Source: Streptomyces sp. SAT1 (GTDB lineage Bacteria; Actinomycetota; Actinomycetes; Streptomycetales; Streptomycetaceae). Taken from it: a DNA stretch of 64,000 nucleotides. Below, piece by piece: positions 27,051-34,419 of the stretch (position 1 is the stretch's first letter; every line of letters begins with the position of its first letter). Under the pieces are notes generated by a model. That model saw nothing but the letters and a program-made list of their open reading frames with translations, searched no databases and was not told the DNA's origin. The translations under genes and the position numbers were made by a program. The DNA lies in assembly GCF_001654495.1 (NCBI RefSeq), contig NZ_CP015849.1, forward strand, positions 2,889,501 through 2,953,500, given 5' to 3'.

Positions 27051-28247
27051 CTACTTTTGGGCGTTTTCGGCGGGGACATCCAGGCTCTGACCGGCGACGA
27101 TGTGGTCCGGGTCGGCCCCGATGGCGCCCTTGTTGGAGTCATAGAGCGCGTGCCACCCGCCGTGCAGGTCGAAGGAGTCGGCGATGGACGTGAGCGAGTC
27201 GCCGGTGCGCACGGTGTAGGAGCCGGCGGACGAGGCGTGTGCGCCGCCGCCCCGGGAGGCGTGCCGGCCGCCCGCGGCGCCGTCCGCCGTGCCCTCGTCG
27301 GCGCTGCCGCCGCGGTGGCGGCCGCCGGAGCCGAGCGCGCCGGTGTCGACGAGCGCCGAAGAGCCGACATCCTGAACGTAGTTGTCCGCATCGCCGGAGT
27401 TGTCACGGTCCTGGTCCGGGGTGCCGGCGCCCGTGCCCGTGGACGAGGTGGCGTCGGGCGTGCCCGCACCGGACTCGGCCGGGCCGTCCGTCTTCCCGGG
27501 CGCAGAGGGTCCGTCGGACGGTCCGGTGGTGGCGCCGTGCGAGGCGCCGGTCCCGTGTGAGGCTCCGGGCGTTTCGGTGGCGTCCGGCGAAGAGCCGGAC
27601 GAACCGGAAGAGTTGTCGGCGTCCTGGGGCGAGTCGGACAGACCGCCCTCGCCGGTACGGGGCTTCCCGGACGCGTCGGAGCCGCCGGAGCCGTCGGAGT
27701 CGCCACCCTTGCCCGTGGAACCGGAGGTTCCGGACGAGGCGGAGCCCTTGTCGTCCTTGTCGCCCTTGTCGTCCTTGCCGCTCTTGTCACCCTTGTCCGA
27801 CGAGGTGGATCCGTCCGCGCCGGACGCCGAGGAGTCGCCGCCCACGCCCGTGTCGACGTCGGCCGTACCGGAACCCTTGGTGAGCCCGGCCAGCAGCCCG
27901 CAGGTGTGCCAGGCGCCGGGCCCCTTGTCGGCGAGGATCTTCTCGGCCACGGCTATCTGCTGGGAGCGGCTGGCCTGGTCGGCGCTGGCCGCGTAGGAGA
28001 GGCCGCCGTACGCCTCCCAGTCGTCCTGGGTGAGCATCAGGCCGCCGTAGTAGCCGTGGCCGTTGTCGGCGCTCCAGGAGCCGCCGGTCTCGCACTGCGC
28101 CACCTTGTCCCAGGTGGTGCCGTCGGCGGCGCTCGCGCCGGATGCGGCGACCAGCGGGATGGCGATGGCCGAGCCGGTCACTCCGGCGGCGACGAGGAGG
28201 GCCGGAGCCTGGCGGGGGCGACGGTGACGACCGTTCCCGGAGAGCAT
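27051..28247 (-). CDS. Second resuscitation-promoting factor (RpfC-like), transglycosylase plus LysM with long linker
   Basis: The 398-residue secreted protein has a signal peptide (ALLVAAGVTGSAIAIPLVAASGASA). The Rpf domain (about 42-120) has WDKVAQCETGGSWSADNGHGYYGGLMLT, with the catalytic Glu in CETGG, and GPGAWHTCG. A low-complexity linker of about 220 residues follows, rich in Gly, Ser, Asp and Lys (SDKGDKSGKDDKGDKDDKG). A C-terminal LysM domain closes the protein (YTVRTGDSLTSIADSFDLHGGWHALYDSN). It is a tandem paralogue of rpfA, 350 bases away, but its own 165-base leader has no ydaO-type motif, so the two genes are regulated differently. By position and domains it corresponds to what I recall as RpfC of S. 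coelicolor. Confidence 0.92.
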   Translation of the reverse strand: MLSGNGRHRRPRQAPALLVAAGVTGSAIAIPLVAASGASAADGTTWDKVAQCETGGSWSADNGHGYYGGLMLTQDDWEAYGGLSYAASADQASRSQQIAVAEKILADKGPGAWHTCGLLAGLTKGSGTADVDTGVGGDSSASGADGSTSSDKGDKSGKDDKGDKDDKGSASSGTSGSTGKGGDSDGSGGSDASGKPRTGEGGLSDSPQDADNSSGSSGSSPDATETPGASHGTGASHGATTGPSDGPSAPGKTDGPAESGAGTPDATSSTGTGAGTPDQDRDNSGDADNYVQDVGSSALVDTGALGSGGRHRGGSADEGTADGAAGGRHASRGGGAHASSAGSYTVRTGDSLTSIADSFDLHGGWHALYDSNKGAIGADPDHIVAGQSLDVPAENAQK

Positions 28248-28332
28248 CTGGAGACCTTTCGCACGACGGCAGTGACGGCGCGGCGGCGGGACGGGAGGGC
28301 CCCGGCGTCACGCTGATGGGTGAAAGTATCGG

Positions 28333-28385
28333 GTGACGATCACTTGTCACAAGTTCATGCCGCGCAGATCACATGAACATCACAT
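28333..28385. promoter_or_regulatory. Symmetric sites in the rpfC-like promoter region
   Basis: GTGAC (28333-28337) and GTCAC (28346-28350) form an inverted repeat. Two direct repeats ATCACAT at 28368-28374 and 28379-28385 are spaced by 11 bases, one helical turn. They lie 85-140 bases upstream of the second rpf gene and are candidate activator or repressor sites. Confidence 0.35.
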
Positions 28386-28413
28386 AGTTGAACACGCGTC
28401 ATGTTTGCCGCCG

Positions 28414-29853
28414 TCAGCGCCCGGGGGCGGGGCCGTTCTCGGTGGTCGTCCCGGGGGCCGGGGCGGAGGGAGAGGCTGAGGCAGAGGGGTGAGCCGGGGC
28501 GGGAGCCGGGGCGGGGGTGAAGCCGACCGGGAGGGTCCGCAGCCCGCGCATGATGAGCCCGCCGCGCCAGCGCAGTTCGGCCGGTTCCGCGTCGAGACGC
28601 AGGTCGGGCAGCCGGGTCAGCAGGGTGGCCAGCGCGGTCTGCCCCTCCAGGCGGGCGAGCGGGGCGCCCAGGCAGTAGTGGATGCCGTGCCCGTACCCCA
28701 GGTGCTGGTTGTCGCGGCGGGCGAGGTCGAGCGTGTCGGGGTGGGCAAACCGCTCCGGGTCGCGGTCGGCGGCGGCCAGCACCACCAGCACCGGATCGCC
28801 CGCGGCGATGTCCTGCCCGCCGAGCGTGAGCGTCCGGGTGGCGAACCGCCAGGTGGCCAGCTCCACCGGCCCGTCGTAGCGCAACAGCTCCTCGACCCCG
28901 GTCTCCAGCAGCCCGCTCTCCCCCGCGGCCAGCGACTCCTGGAGCCGCGCCCGCTGGCCGGGGTGGGTGAGCAGGGCGTACATGCCGTTGCCGATGAGGT
29001 TGACGGTCGTCTCGAAACCGGCGAAGAGAAGGATGAACGCCATCGCGGCGACCTCGTTCTCCGTGAGGTGCTCGCCGTGGTCGGAGGCGCGGATGAGCCC
29101 GGAGACGAGGTCCTCGCCCGGGACCGGTTCGGCGGGCAGGGCGGCGCGCTTGCGGTGGATCAGCTCGGCCAGATAGCCGCGCATCTTCTTCACCGACCGG
29201 GCCACTCCGCCCCGGGGCCCCTTGCCGTGGCGGATCATCATGCCCGCCCAGTCCCGGAAGTCGTCCTGGTCCTCGCGCGGGACGCCGAGCAGGTCGCAGA
29301 TGGCGTAGATGGGCAGCGGGAAGGCGAACTCGTGGATGAGGTCGGCGGTGCCGCGCCCGGCGAAGGACGCGATGAGGCCGTCCGCCAGCTCCTGCACGCG
29401 CGGCGCGAACTCGGCGACCCTGCGAGGGGTGAACGCCTTGCTGACCAGCCGCCGCAGCCGGGTGTGGTCCGGCGGGTCGATGTTGAGCAGATGCGTCATC
29501 AGCTCGGCCTTGCGCTCGCCGGGGATGCCGGTCTTGCCCTTGGCGTGCGCGGGCTCGTCGTGGTGGGCCGGGTTCTTGGAGAGCCGCGGGTCGGCCAGGG
29601 CCTGCCGGGCGTCGGCGTACCGGGTGACCAGCCATGCCTCCACTCCGCTGGGAAGCCGGGTGCGGTGCACGGGGGCGTGCTCACGCAGCCAGGCGTACGC
29701 CGGGTACGGATCGCTCGCGAACTCCCAGGTGAACAGCGGCGGCGGGAGATCGGGCGAGGGGGCGGCGCCGGGAGTGCCGGGGGCGCCGGGGGGATCGGAC
29801 GGGGCGGAGGAGGGGTCGGGAGGGGTGGAGGAGGCGGGCGGCTGGTCGTGCAT
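28414..29853 (-). CDS. Cytochrome P450 (CYP107-like)
   Basis: The 479-residue monooxygenase lacks a signal peptide, as usual for bacterial P450s. It has a Pro/Ser-rich N terminus and the I-helix oxygen-binding motif LLFAGFETTVN. The ExxR of helix K is in VEELLRYDGPVE, and the heme loop is HLGYGHGIHYCLGAPLARLEG with the axial Cys. The C terminus is unusually long and rich in Pro, Ala and Ser (PAPAPAPAHPSASASPS). By position next to the rpf genes it corresponds to CYP107U1 of S. coelicolor, reported as needed for sporulation. That link is from memory and untested. The substrate is unknown. No ferredoxin gene is adjacent. Confidence 0.92.
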   Translation of the reverse strand: MHDQPPASSTPPDPSSAPSDPPGAPGTPGAAPSPDLPPPLFTWEFASDPYPAYAWLREHAPVHRTRLPSGVEAWLVTRYADARQALADPRLSKNPAHHDEPAHAKGKTGIPGERKAELMTHLLNIDPPDHTRLRRLVSKAFTPRRVAEFAPRVQELADGLIASFAGRGTADLIHEFAFPLPIYAICDLLGVPREDQDDFRDWAGMMIRHGKGPRGGVARSVKKMRGYLAELIHRKRAALPAEPVPGEDLVSGLIRASDHGEHLTENEVAAMAFILLFAGFETTVNLIGNGMYALLTHPGQRARLQESLAAGESGLLETGVEELLRYDGPVELATWRFATRTLTLGGQDIAAGDPVLVVLAAADRDPERFAHPDTLDLARRDNQHLGYGHGIHYCLGAPLARLEGQTALATLLTRLPDLRLDAEPAELRWRGGLIMRGLRTLPVGFTPAPAPAPAHPSASASPSAPAPGTTTENGPAPGR

Positions 29854-30074
29854 GGGGCGACAGTAGCCGCCGGGGGCGAGTGGAGGCGGGTGGGGTGGAG
29901 GCGGGGAGACCCGGGGCCCGGAAGCCGGTGACCGAGGCGCGGTCGGCGGCGGTCGGCGGCGGGCGGGGCCGGGCCCGGTGAGCGGAGCGTGGAGCAAGCG
30001 GAGCGAGGAGCGAAAGGAGTAGGGAGTGGGGAGTAAGGAGGGGCGCGCGTCATGGGGCTGTCGGGGCCGGGGCC

Positions 30075-31064
30075 TCAGGCGGTCTCCTTCTGCTTGATGG
30101 CGTCCCGGTACGCTCGGGCCGCCGCTCTCAGGGCCGCCTCCGGATCGACGCCCTCCGCCTCGGCGCGGGCGGCCAGGGCCAGCAGCTCGTAGCCGATGCC
30201 CTCGCCCCGGGGCAGCGGCACGTCCAGACCCGCGGTGCGCACCCGGGACGCCAGCTTCGCCGCGAGGGCCAGGCCCGGCTGGTGGAGGGGGACGCCCTCC
30301 GTGACGGAGGTGCGCTGCTTCTCCTCGGCCTTGGTGCGCAGCCAGTGCTCCTTGACCTCCTCCGGGGTCGCGGCCGTCTCCTCGCCGAAGACATGCGGAT
30401 GGCGGTGGATCAGCTTGGCGACGATCCCGCCGGCCACGTCGTCGACGGAGAAGGGCTCCTCCGGGTCGTCCTCGGCGATCCGGGCGTGGAAGACGACCTG
30501 GAGCAGGACGTCGCCCAGCTCCTCGCGCAGCTCGTCGCGGTCGCCGTCCTCGATCGCCTCGACCAGCTCGTACGCCTCCTCGATGGCGTACTTGGCCAGA
30601 CCCCGGTGGGTCCGCTGCGCCGACCAGGGGCACTCCACGCGGATGCGGTCCATGACCTGGACGAGGTCGAGCAGCCGGGCGCCGGGCAGGTCGTAGGAGG
30701 CGGGCAGCAGCTCCAGCTCCGGCATGGAGACACGGCCGGATCCGGCGAGCCGGGCGAGCCCGTCGGTGAGCGCGGGCTCGCCCTCACCGGTGGCGACGAC
30801 CACCGCCGTACGGCCGCCGGCGCAGGCGGCCACCAGCTCCTCGGCGGTCGGGGACGCCTCGGACACGGTGATGCCCGCCTCGCGCAGATACGGCAGCTGC
30901 GGGTGCGCCGCGTCCGCGCACAGCACCCGGTCGGCCGTGCGCAGCGCCTGCCAGGCGGGCCAGGACAGCAGTCCGGGGGCGACCCGGTGGCTGGTGGTCA
31001 GCAGGACGATGCGGCCGGGTGCGGCGGCGGCCGGCTCGGCGGCGGAGGCAGAGGTCGTGTTCAC
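30075..31064 (-). CDS. mazG: MazG family nucleoside triphosphate pyrophosphohydrolase with N-terminal methylase-like domain
   Basis: The 329-residue protein hydrolyses noncanonical or excess NTPs to NMP and pyrophosphate. The first 120 residues resemble a truncated tetrapyrrole-methylase-like fold (GRIVLLTTSHRVAPGLLSWPAWQAL, then AEELVAACAGGRTAVVVATGEGEPAL), as in YabN-type proteins. The MazG domain (about 125-240) has CPWSAQRTHRGLAKYAIEEAYELVEAI and EELREELGDVLLQVVFHARI-type acidic metal ligands. A second, weaker helical MazG-like part follows at the C terminus. The start is the GTG at 31064, giving a VNTTSAS start. Confidence 0.9.
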   Translation of the reverse strand: MNTTSASAAEPAAAAPGRIVLLTTSHRVAPGLLSWPAWQALRTADRVLCADAAHPQLPYLREAGITVSEASPTAEELVAACAGGRTAVVVATGEGEPALTDGLARLAGSGRVSMPELELLPASYDLPGARLLDLVQVMDRIRVECPWSAQRTHRGLAKYAIEEAYELVEAIEDGDRDELREELGDVLLQVVFHARIAEDDPEEPFSVDDVAGGIVAKLIHRHPHVFGEETAATPEEVKEHWLRTKAEEKQRTSVTEGVPLHQPGLALAAKLASRVRTAGLDVPLPRGEGIGYELLALAARAEAEGVDPEAALRAAARAYRDAIKQKETA

Positions 31065-31182
31065 GCTTCGAACGTAACGCACCCCGCCGACGCCCCCGGA
31101 AGTTGTCCACAGGCGGTTGTCCACAGGCCCGCGGGTTCCGTCGGCGCCCGTCCCGTCGGCGGGCGCCGGGCCGGTCCCGGGA

Positions 31183-31827
31183 TCAGGCCGGCTGCTGGGC
31201 GGCGGGCACCGAGACGTCCCGCAGCCACGGGGTCTTCGCGGCGACGCCGCCCTTCTTCACGTCCCAGGCCCCGTAGCGCGGATTCAGGTCGACGCCCAGT
31301 TTCCCGGAGGTGGCGGACAGCGCGTTCCAGAACTCGGGGCGGCTGGGGTCCGTGTGCAGCTTCGCCGCCACCTTCTGCGCCTCCACCTGGAGGCGCAGGT
31401 TGTCGTCCAGGCGCCGCGGCGGCACCCCGTACTGCTGGAGCCAGGCCGTCTCCAGCGCCTTGGCGCCGCCCGCCTGCTGTTCGAGCCCGGAACGCAGTTG
31501 CTGCACCTCCCGCGGGGTGACGGTGACGCCCTCGTCCCGGGCCGTGCGGTCCAGGACCCGGTCGAGCACCATCTGGTGCAGGGTGTCCCGGTTCAGCGTG
31601 CCGGTGCGGGCGACGGCCTGCTGGTACTGCGTCTCGTCGGCCACCGCCGCCCGCTGCGCCCGGCGCACCTCGTCCACCCGGCTCTGGAGCTGTGCGACGG
31701 TGATCCGCTGCCCGCCCACCACGGCCGCGGCGCCGGGATGCGCCTCGCTGCCGCAGGCGGTGAGGACGGGGGCCGCCGCGACGATCGCGGCGGACAGGGC
31801 GAGCGCGGTGCGACGGCGGCGGTGCAA
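31183..31827 (-). CDS. SurA N-terminal domain lipoprotein
   Basis: The 214-residue protein starts at a TTG (31827) with GGGAGG six bases upstream. It has a lipoprotein signal (RRRRTALALSAAIVAAAPVLTACGSE) with the lipid-attachment Cys at about residue 28. The rest matches the chaperone part of SurA (VVGGQRITVAQLQSRVDEVRRAQ, then LNRDTLHQMVLDRVLDRTARDEGVTVTPREVQQL). The peptidyl-prolyl isomerase domain is absent, as in other actinobacterial homologues. The likely role is folding of secreted proteins at the membrane surface. Confidence 0.88.
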   Translation of the reverse strand: MHRRRRTALALSAAIVAAAPVLTACGSEAHPGAAAVVGGQRITVAQLQSRVDEVRRAQRAAVADETQYQQAVARTGTLNRDTLHQMVLDRVLDRTARDEGVTVTPREVQQLRSGLEQQAGGAKALETAWLQQYGVPPRRLDDNLRLQVEAQKVAAKLHTDPSRPEFWNALSATSGKLGVDLNPRYGAWDVKKGGVAAKTPWLRDVSVPAAQQPA

Positions 31828-31977
31828 GGGGGCCTCCCTGGGTGGGGATTGTGCGACGGTGCACAAAGTCTTGCGGTGATCGATAGTAGGCAGCGGCCGT
31901 GCTCCGGCCAAGCCATTGGACCAACGATTCACCGCCACTTCGGGCACCGTCGCGCCGCACTCCCCCGGCCGGGCGGG

Positions 31978-32808
31978 TCAGCCGGTGATCGCCACCGGCG
32001 CGTCCCACGCGTTGCTGTCGACGGTGAGGGTGAACCCGCGGCGTGTCTCCTTGCTGTTCACCTTGTACTGGTGGCCCCGGCTGTGGTCCGTGAACTGGTT
32101 CTTGCCGAAGGGCCAGTCCGCTGTGGTGGTCTCCTTGTTGTCCCACAGCGCGTACCAGAGGTTGCCGGGCAGGTCGGTCTTGTCGCTCGCGTCGGCGATC
32201 GCCTTGGCGCTGGAGCTGCTGAAACCGTAGAAGCCCGAGCGGTACGTCTGGGCGCGCAGCTGCTTGCCGAAGGCGCGCACGTAGGCCAGCACCGCGTCGT
32301 TGCACGCCTTGTCCGTGATGGCGTACGGCTCCATGTCGAGGTAGACCGCGCTGCCGGCCTTCATGCCGAGGGCCTTCGCCTTGGCCACGGCGTCCTTGGC
32401 GTCGGCGGTGCCCAGCGTCCTGGCGTTGGCGGCGGTGAGCTTCTCCGGGTTGGCGCTCTTCTGGCAGGGCGGCTGGGCGCCGACGTAGAGCGGGATGAGC
32501 TTCCAGCCCATGGAGCTGACCGACTTCACCCAGGAGGCGGTGAGGTTGGGCTGGGCGCAGCCGCGGTTCTTGCCGCCGATGTAGACGGCGGCGGCGCCGT
32601 AGTACCCGTTGCTGCGCCAGCCCGTCATGGCGTTCAGCGAGGGCGCGGTGCAGGTGTCGAAGGCGCGGCCGGTGTACGTCTTCTGCGCGGGCCAGCTCGT
32701 CGCGGCCATCGAGGTCTGCGCCGCGATCCCGCCGCCCGCGACGACGGCGGCCCCCGCCACCGTCCATGTGAGGTATCTGCGCTTCCTGGACTGCCGGTGT
32801 CCGGCCAT
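31978..32808 (-). CDS. DUF1906 (Rv2525c-like glycoside-hydrolase-like) secreted protein
   Basis: The 276-residue exported protein has an N terminus with KRRYLTWTVAGAAVVAGGGIAAQTSMAA, which resembles a Tat signal (RR-x-L). The mature part matches the Rv2525c-like TIM-barrel family: GRAFDTCTAPSLNAMTGW, GYYGAAAVYIGG, WKLIPLYVGAQ, GSAVYLDMEPYAITDKACNDAVLAYVRAFG and RSGFYGFSS, with the conserved D-x-E motif in LDMEPY. Family members are thought to act on the cell wall, but the substrate is unproven. A bidirectional promoter region separates it from the small membrane protein gene at 32966. Confidence 0.87.
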   Translation of the reverse strand: MAGHRQSRKRRYLTWTVAGAAVVAGGGIAAQTSMAATSWPAQKTYTGRAFDTCTAPSLNAMTGWRSNGYYGAAAVYIGGKNRGCAQPNLTASWVKSVSSMGWKLIPLYVGAQPPCQKSANPEKLTAANARTLGTADAKDAVAKAKALGMKAGSAVYLDMEPYAITDKACNDAVLAYVRAFGKQLRAQTYRSGFYGFSSSSAKAIADASDKTDLPGNLWYALWDNKETTTADWPFGKNQFTDHSRGHQYKVNSKETRRGFTLTVDSNAWDAPVAITG

Positions 32809-32965
32809 CCCCCACCCCTGTTCTGCTGTTCTGCGCGCGGGCGCGTGCGTGCCCGGACCGCGCGTGTGTGTGTCTTGCGGAGCAGAGTACGGGTGCCGTT
32901 CCGTGGCTTAATCTTGCCCCCTGCTTCGTGGCCGCCCGATCGCGGCGGATGTGTGGGGGGTTGGG

Positions 32966-33382
32966 ATGGAAAAGCGTCTGGAGGCGGGCTGGCTCCAGCG
33001 GATCGCCTGGTCGGTCCTGGTCTGGGGTTCGCTGGGTCTGCTGGTGTGGGTGCCGTTCCTGTATGTGGCGATCCGGCGACGGCGCGGGTCGGACTGGGGC
33101 GCGTTCGCCGCGTTCGTCCTGTACGAGGGGGTGACGGTGACCTGGATGAGCGTCCTGCCCGACCAGGACGACGGCGACGCGGTGCTCGGCATCGTCATCA
33201 TCCTGTGCCTGCTGGCGGCGACGCTGATGCTGCTCCTCGCGATGTTCGACCGGCGGGCCGCGGGCGCGGCTGCGGCACCGCAGGCGCACGGGGCCGGGTC
33301 CGGGGCGTACGGGGCGGTGCCGGGGAGCGCCGCGTCCCCGGGCCCGTACGGGAACCCCTACCGCAGTCCGTACGGGCCCTGA
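32966..33382 (+). CDS. Small membrane protein, function unknown
   Basis: The 138-residue protein has three hydrophobic segments: WSVLVWGSLGLLVWVPFLYVA at about 15-35, a second around FAAFVLYEGVTVTWMSVL, and GIVIILCLLAATLMLLLAMF. The C-terminal tail is rich in Gly, Ala, Pro and Tyr (GNPYRSPYGP). It resembles uncharacterised Streptomyces membrane proteins, and no catalytic motif is seen. I chose the ATG at 32966 because it is preceded by GGGGGG. A GTG at 32951 is the alternative. Confidence 0.72.
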   Translation: MEKRLEAGWLQRIAWSVLVWGSLGLLVWVPFLYVAIRRRRGSDWGAFAAFVLYEGVTVTWMSVLPDQDDGDAVLGIVIILCLLAATLMLLLAMFDRRAAGAAAAPQAHGAGSGAYGAVPGSAASPGPYGNPYRSPYGP

Positions 33383-33396
33383 GTCCGCGTCACGCG

Positions 33397-33419
33397 CCGG
33401 CCCCGGCTCCCGGGGCCGG
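33397..33419. terminator. Bidirectional hairpin
   Basis: CCGGCCCCGG (33397-33406) and CCGGGGCCGG (33410-33419) form a 10-bp stem with a CTC loop between two convergent genes. Confidence 0.7.
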
Positions 33420-33444
33420 GGCGCGGGCGCTCATGCGGCCGGGC

Positions 33445-34278
33445 TCAGCCGCCGCACTGCTTCAGCATCATCTGCTTGTCGGCGGTCGTCACCGGCAGCT
33501 TGTACTTCAGGGAGACCTGCGCGAACCGCACGCTGTACGAGCACCGGACGTCCTTGCTCGGCGGCAGCCAGGTCGCCGGACCGGAGTCGCTCTTGGCGGA
33601 GTTGGCCGGGCCGTCGGCCGGAATGAGGTTCAGCGGGTCGTTGGCGATCTGCTCGCGCTTGTCCTTCGTCCAGTGCGCGGCGCCCATCTGCCAGTCGTAG
33701 GACAGCGGCATCACATGGTCGATCTGGACGGTGGTGGCGTGCGCCTTGGTCCACTGGATGGTCTTGCCCGTGTACGGGTCGTGCAGGGTCATGGAGACGA
33801 CCACGCAGTTGGAGCCCTTGCGGTAACTGAGGTTCTGGCCGTCGCGCTTGAGCAGGTCGTTGCGCGTGTCGCAGCCGTTGCGCGACCAGGGGACGCCGTC
33901 GGCGGTGTCCATCCAGGCGTACCCGAACTTGTCCCGGGAGTAGCCGGTCTTCGGGCCGCGGCCCTTCGTCGTCACGGTCTGGATGAGCTTGCGGGCCGCG
34001 GCCCGGTCGCTGTCGCTGGTCAGCGGCGCCAGGCCCGGCTTGGTCCCGTCCGGGTTGGCCAGCGGACTGACGGAGTGTCCGTCCGACGACGGGGCCGGGG
34101 CCGCCGGTGCGCCGCTGCGCGTGCCGGACCCCGCGCTGTGCGCGTCGTCGCTCTTGCATCCGGCGACGAAGGTGAGAGCCGCGACGGCGCACACCGCCGC
34201 GCCGCCGCGCGCGAGCGGACGGGATATCGCCCGGCCCGCTCCCCTCCGACCGGCTTCCCGACACACCTCTACGCCCAT
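33445..34278 (-). CDS. Secreted HNH (DUF1524/GmrSD_C-like) nuclease lipoprotein
   Basis: The 277-residue protein has a lipoprotein signal (GGAAVCAVAALTFVAGCKSD). The C-terminal domain is the HNH-type DUF1524 fold (about 130-270): GVPWSRNGCDTRNDLLKRD, then TVQIDHVMPLSYDWQMGA with the catalytic His, then NDPLNLIPADGPANSAKSDSGPATWLP with conserved Asn and Trp. Similar secreted proteins are common in actinomycetes and are probably extracellular DNases. The ATG at 34278 follows GGGGAGG. A mature nuclease anchored outside the cell could serve in DNA scavenging or defence. Confidence 0.85.
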   Translation of the reverse strand: MGVEVCREAGRRGAGRAISRPLARGGAAVCAVAALTFVAGCKSDDAHSAGSGTRSGAPAAPAPSSDGHSVSPLANPDGTKPGLAPLTSDSDRAAARKLIQTVTTKGRGPKTGYSRDKFGYAWMDTADGVPWSRNGCDTRNDLLKRDGQNLSYRKGSNCVVVSMTLHDPYTGKTIQWTKAHATTVQIDHVMPLSYDWQMGAAHWTKDKREQIANDPLNLIPADGPANSAKSDSGPATWLPPSKDVRCSYSVRFAQVSLKYKLPVTTADKQMMLKQCGG

Positions 34279-34419
34279 GGGCCCTCCCCTTGCCTTGTCC
34301 TGCGCGGCCCGCCCCTGGTGCGTGCGGGCCTGACTTGTCTGTGCCCAACGTAACCAGGAAGATGTGCGCCCCACTTGGGGCGCACAGAGGCAAAAGGAGC
34401 AGATGGGGCGTATCGAGTG

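Noticed and set aside
29854..30074. Low-complexity GGAG-rich gap between the P450 gene and mazG
   Set aside because: It is GC- and purine-rich with short imperfect repeats, but no hairpin, promoter or gene could be supported.
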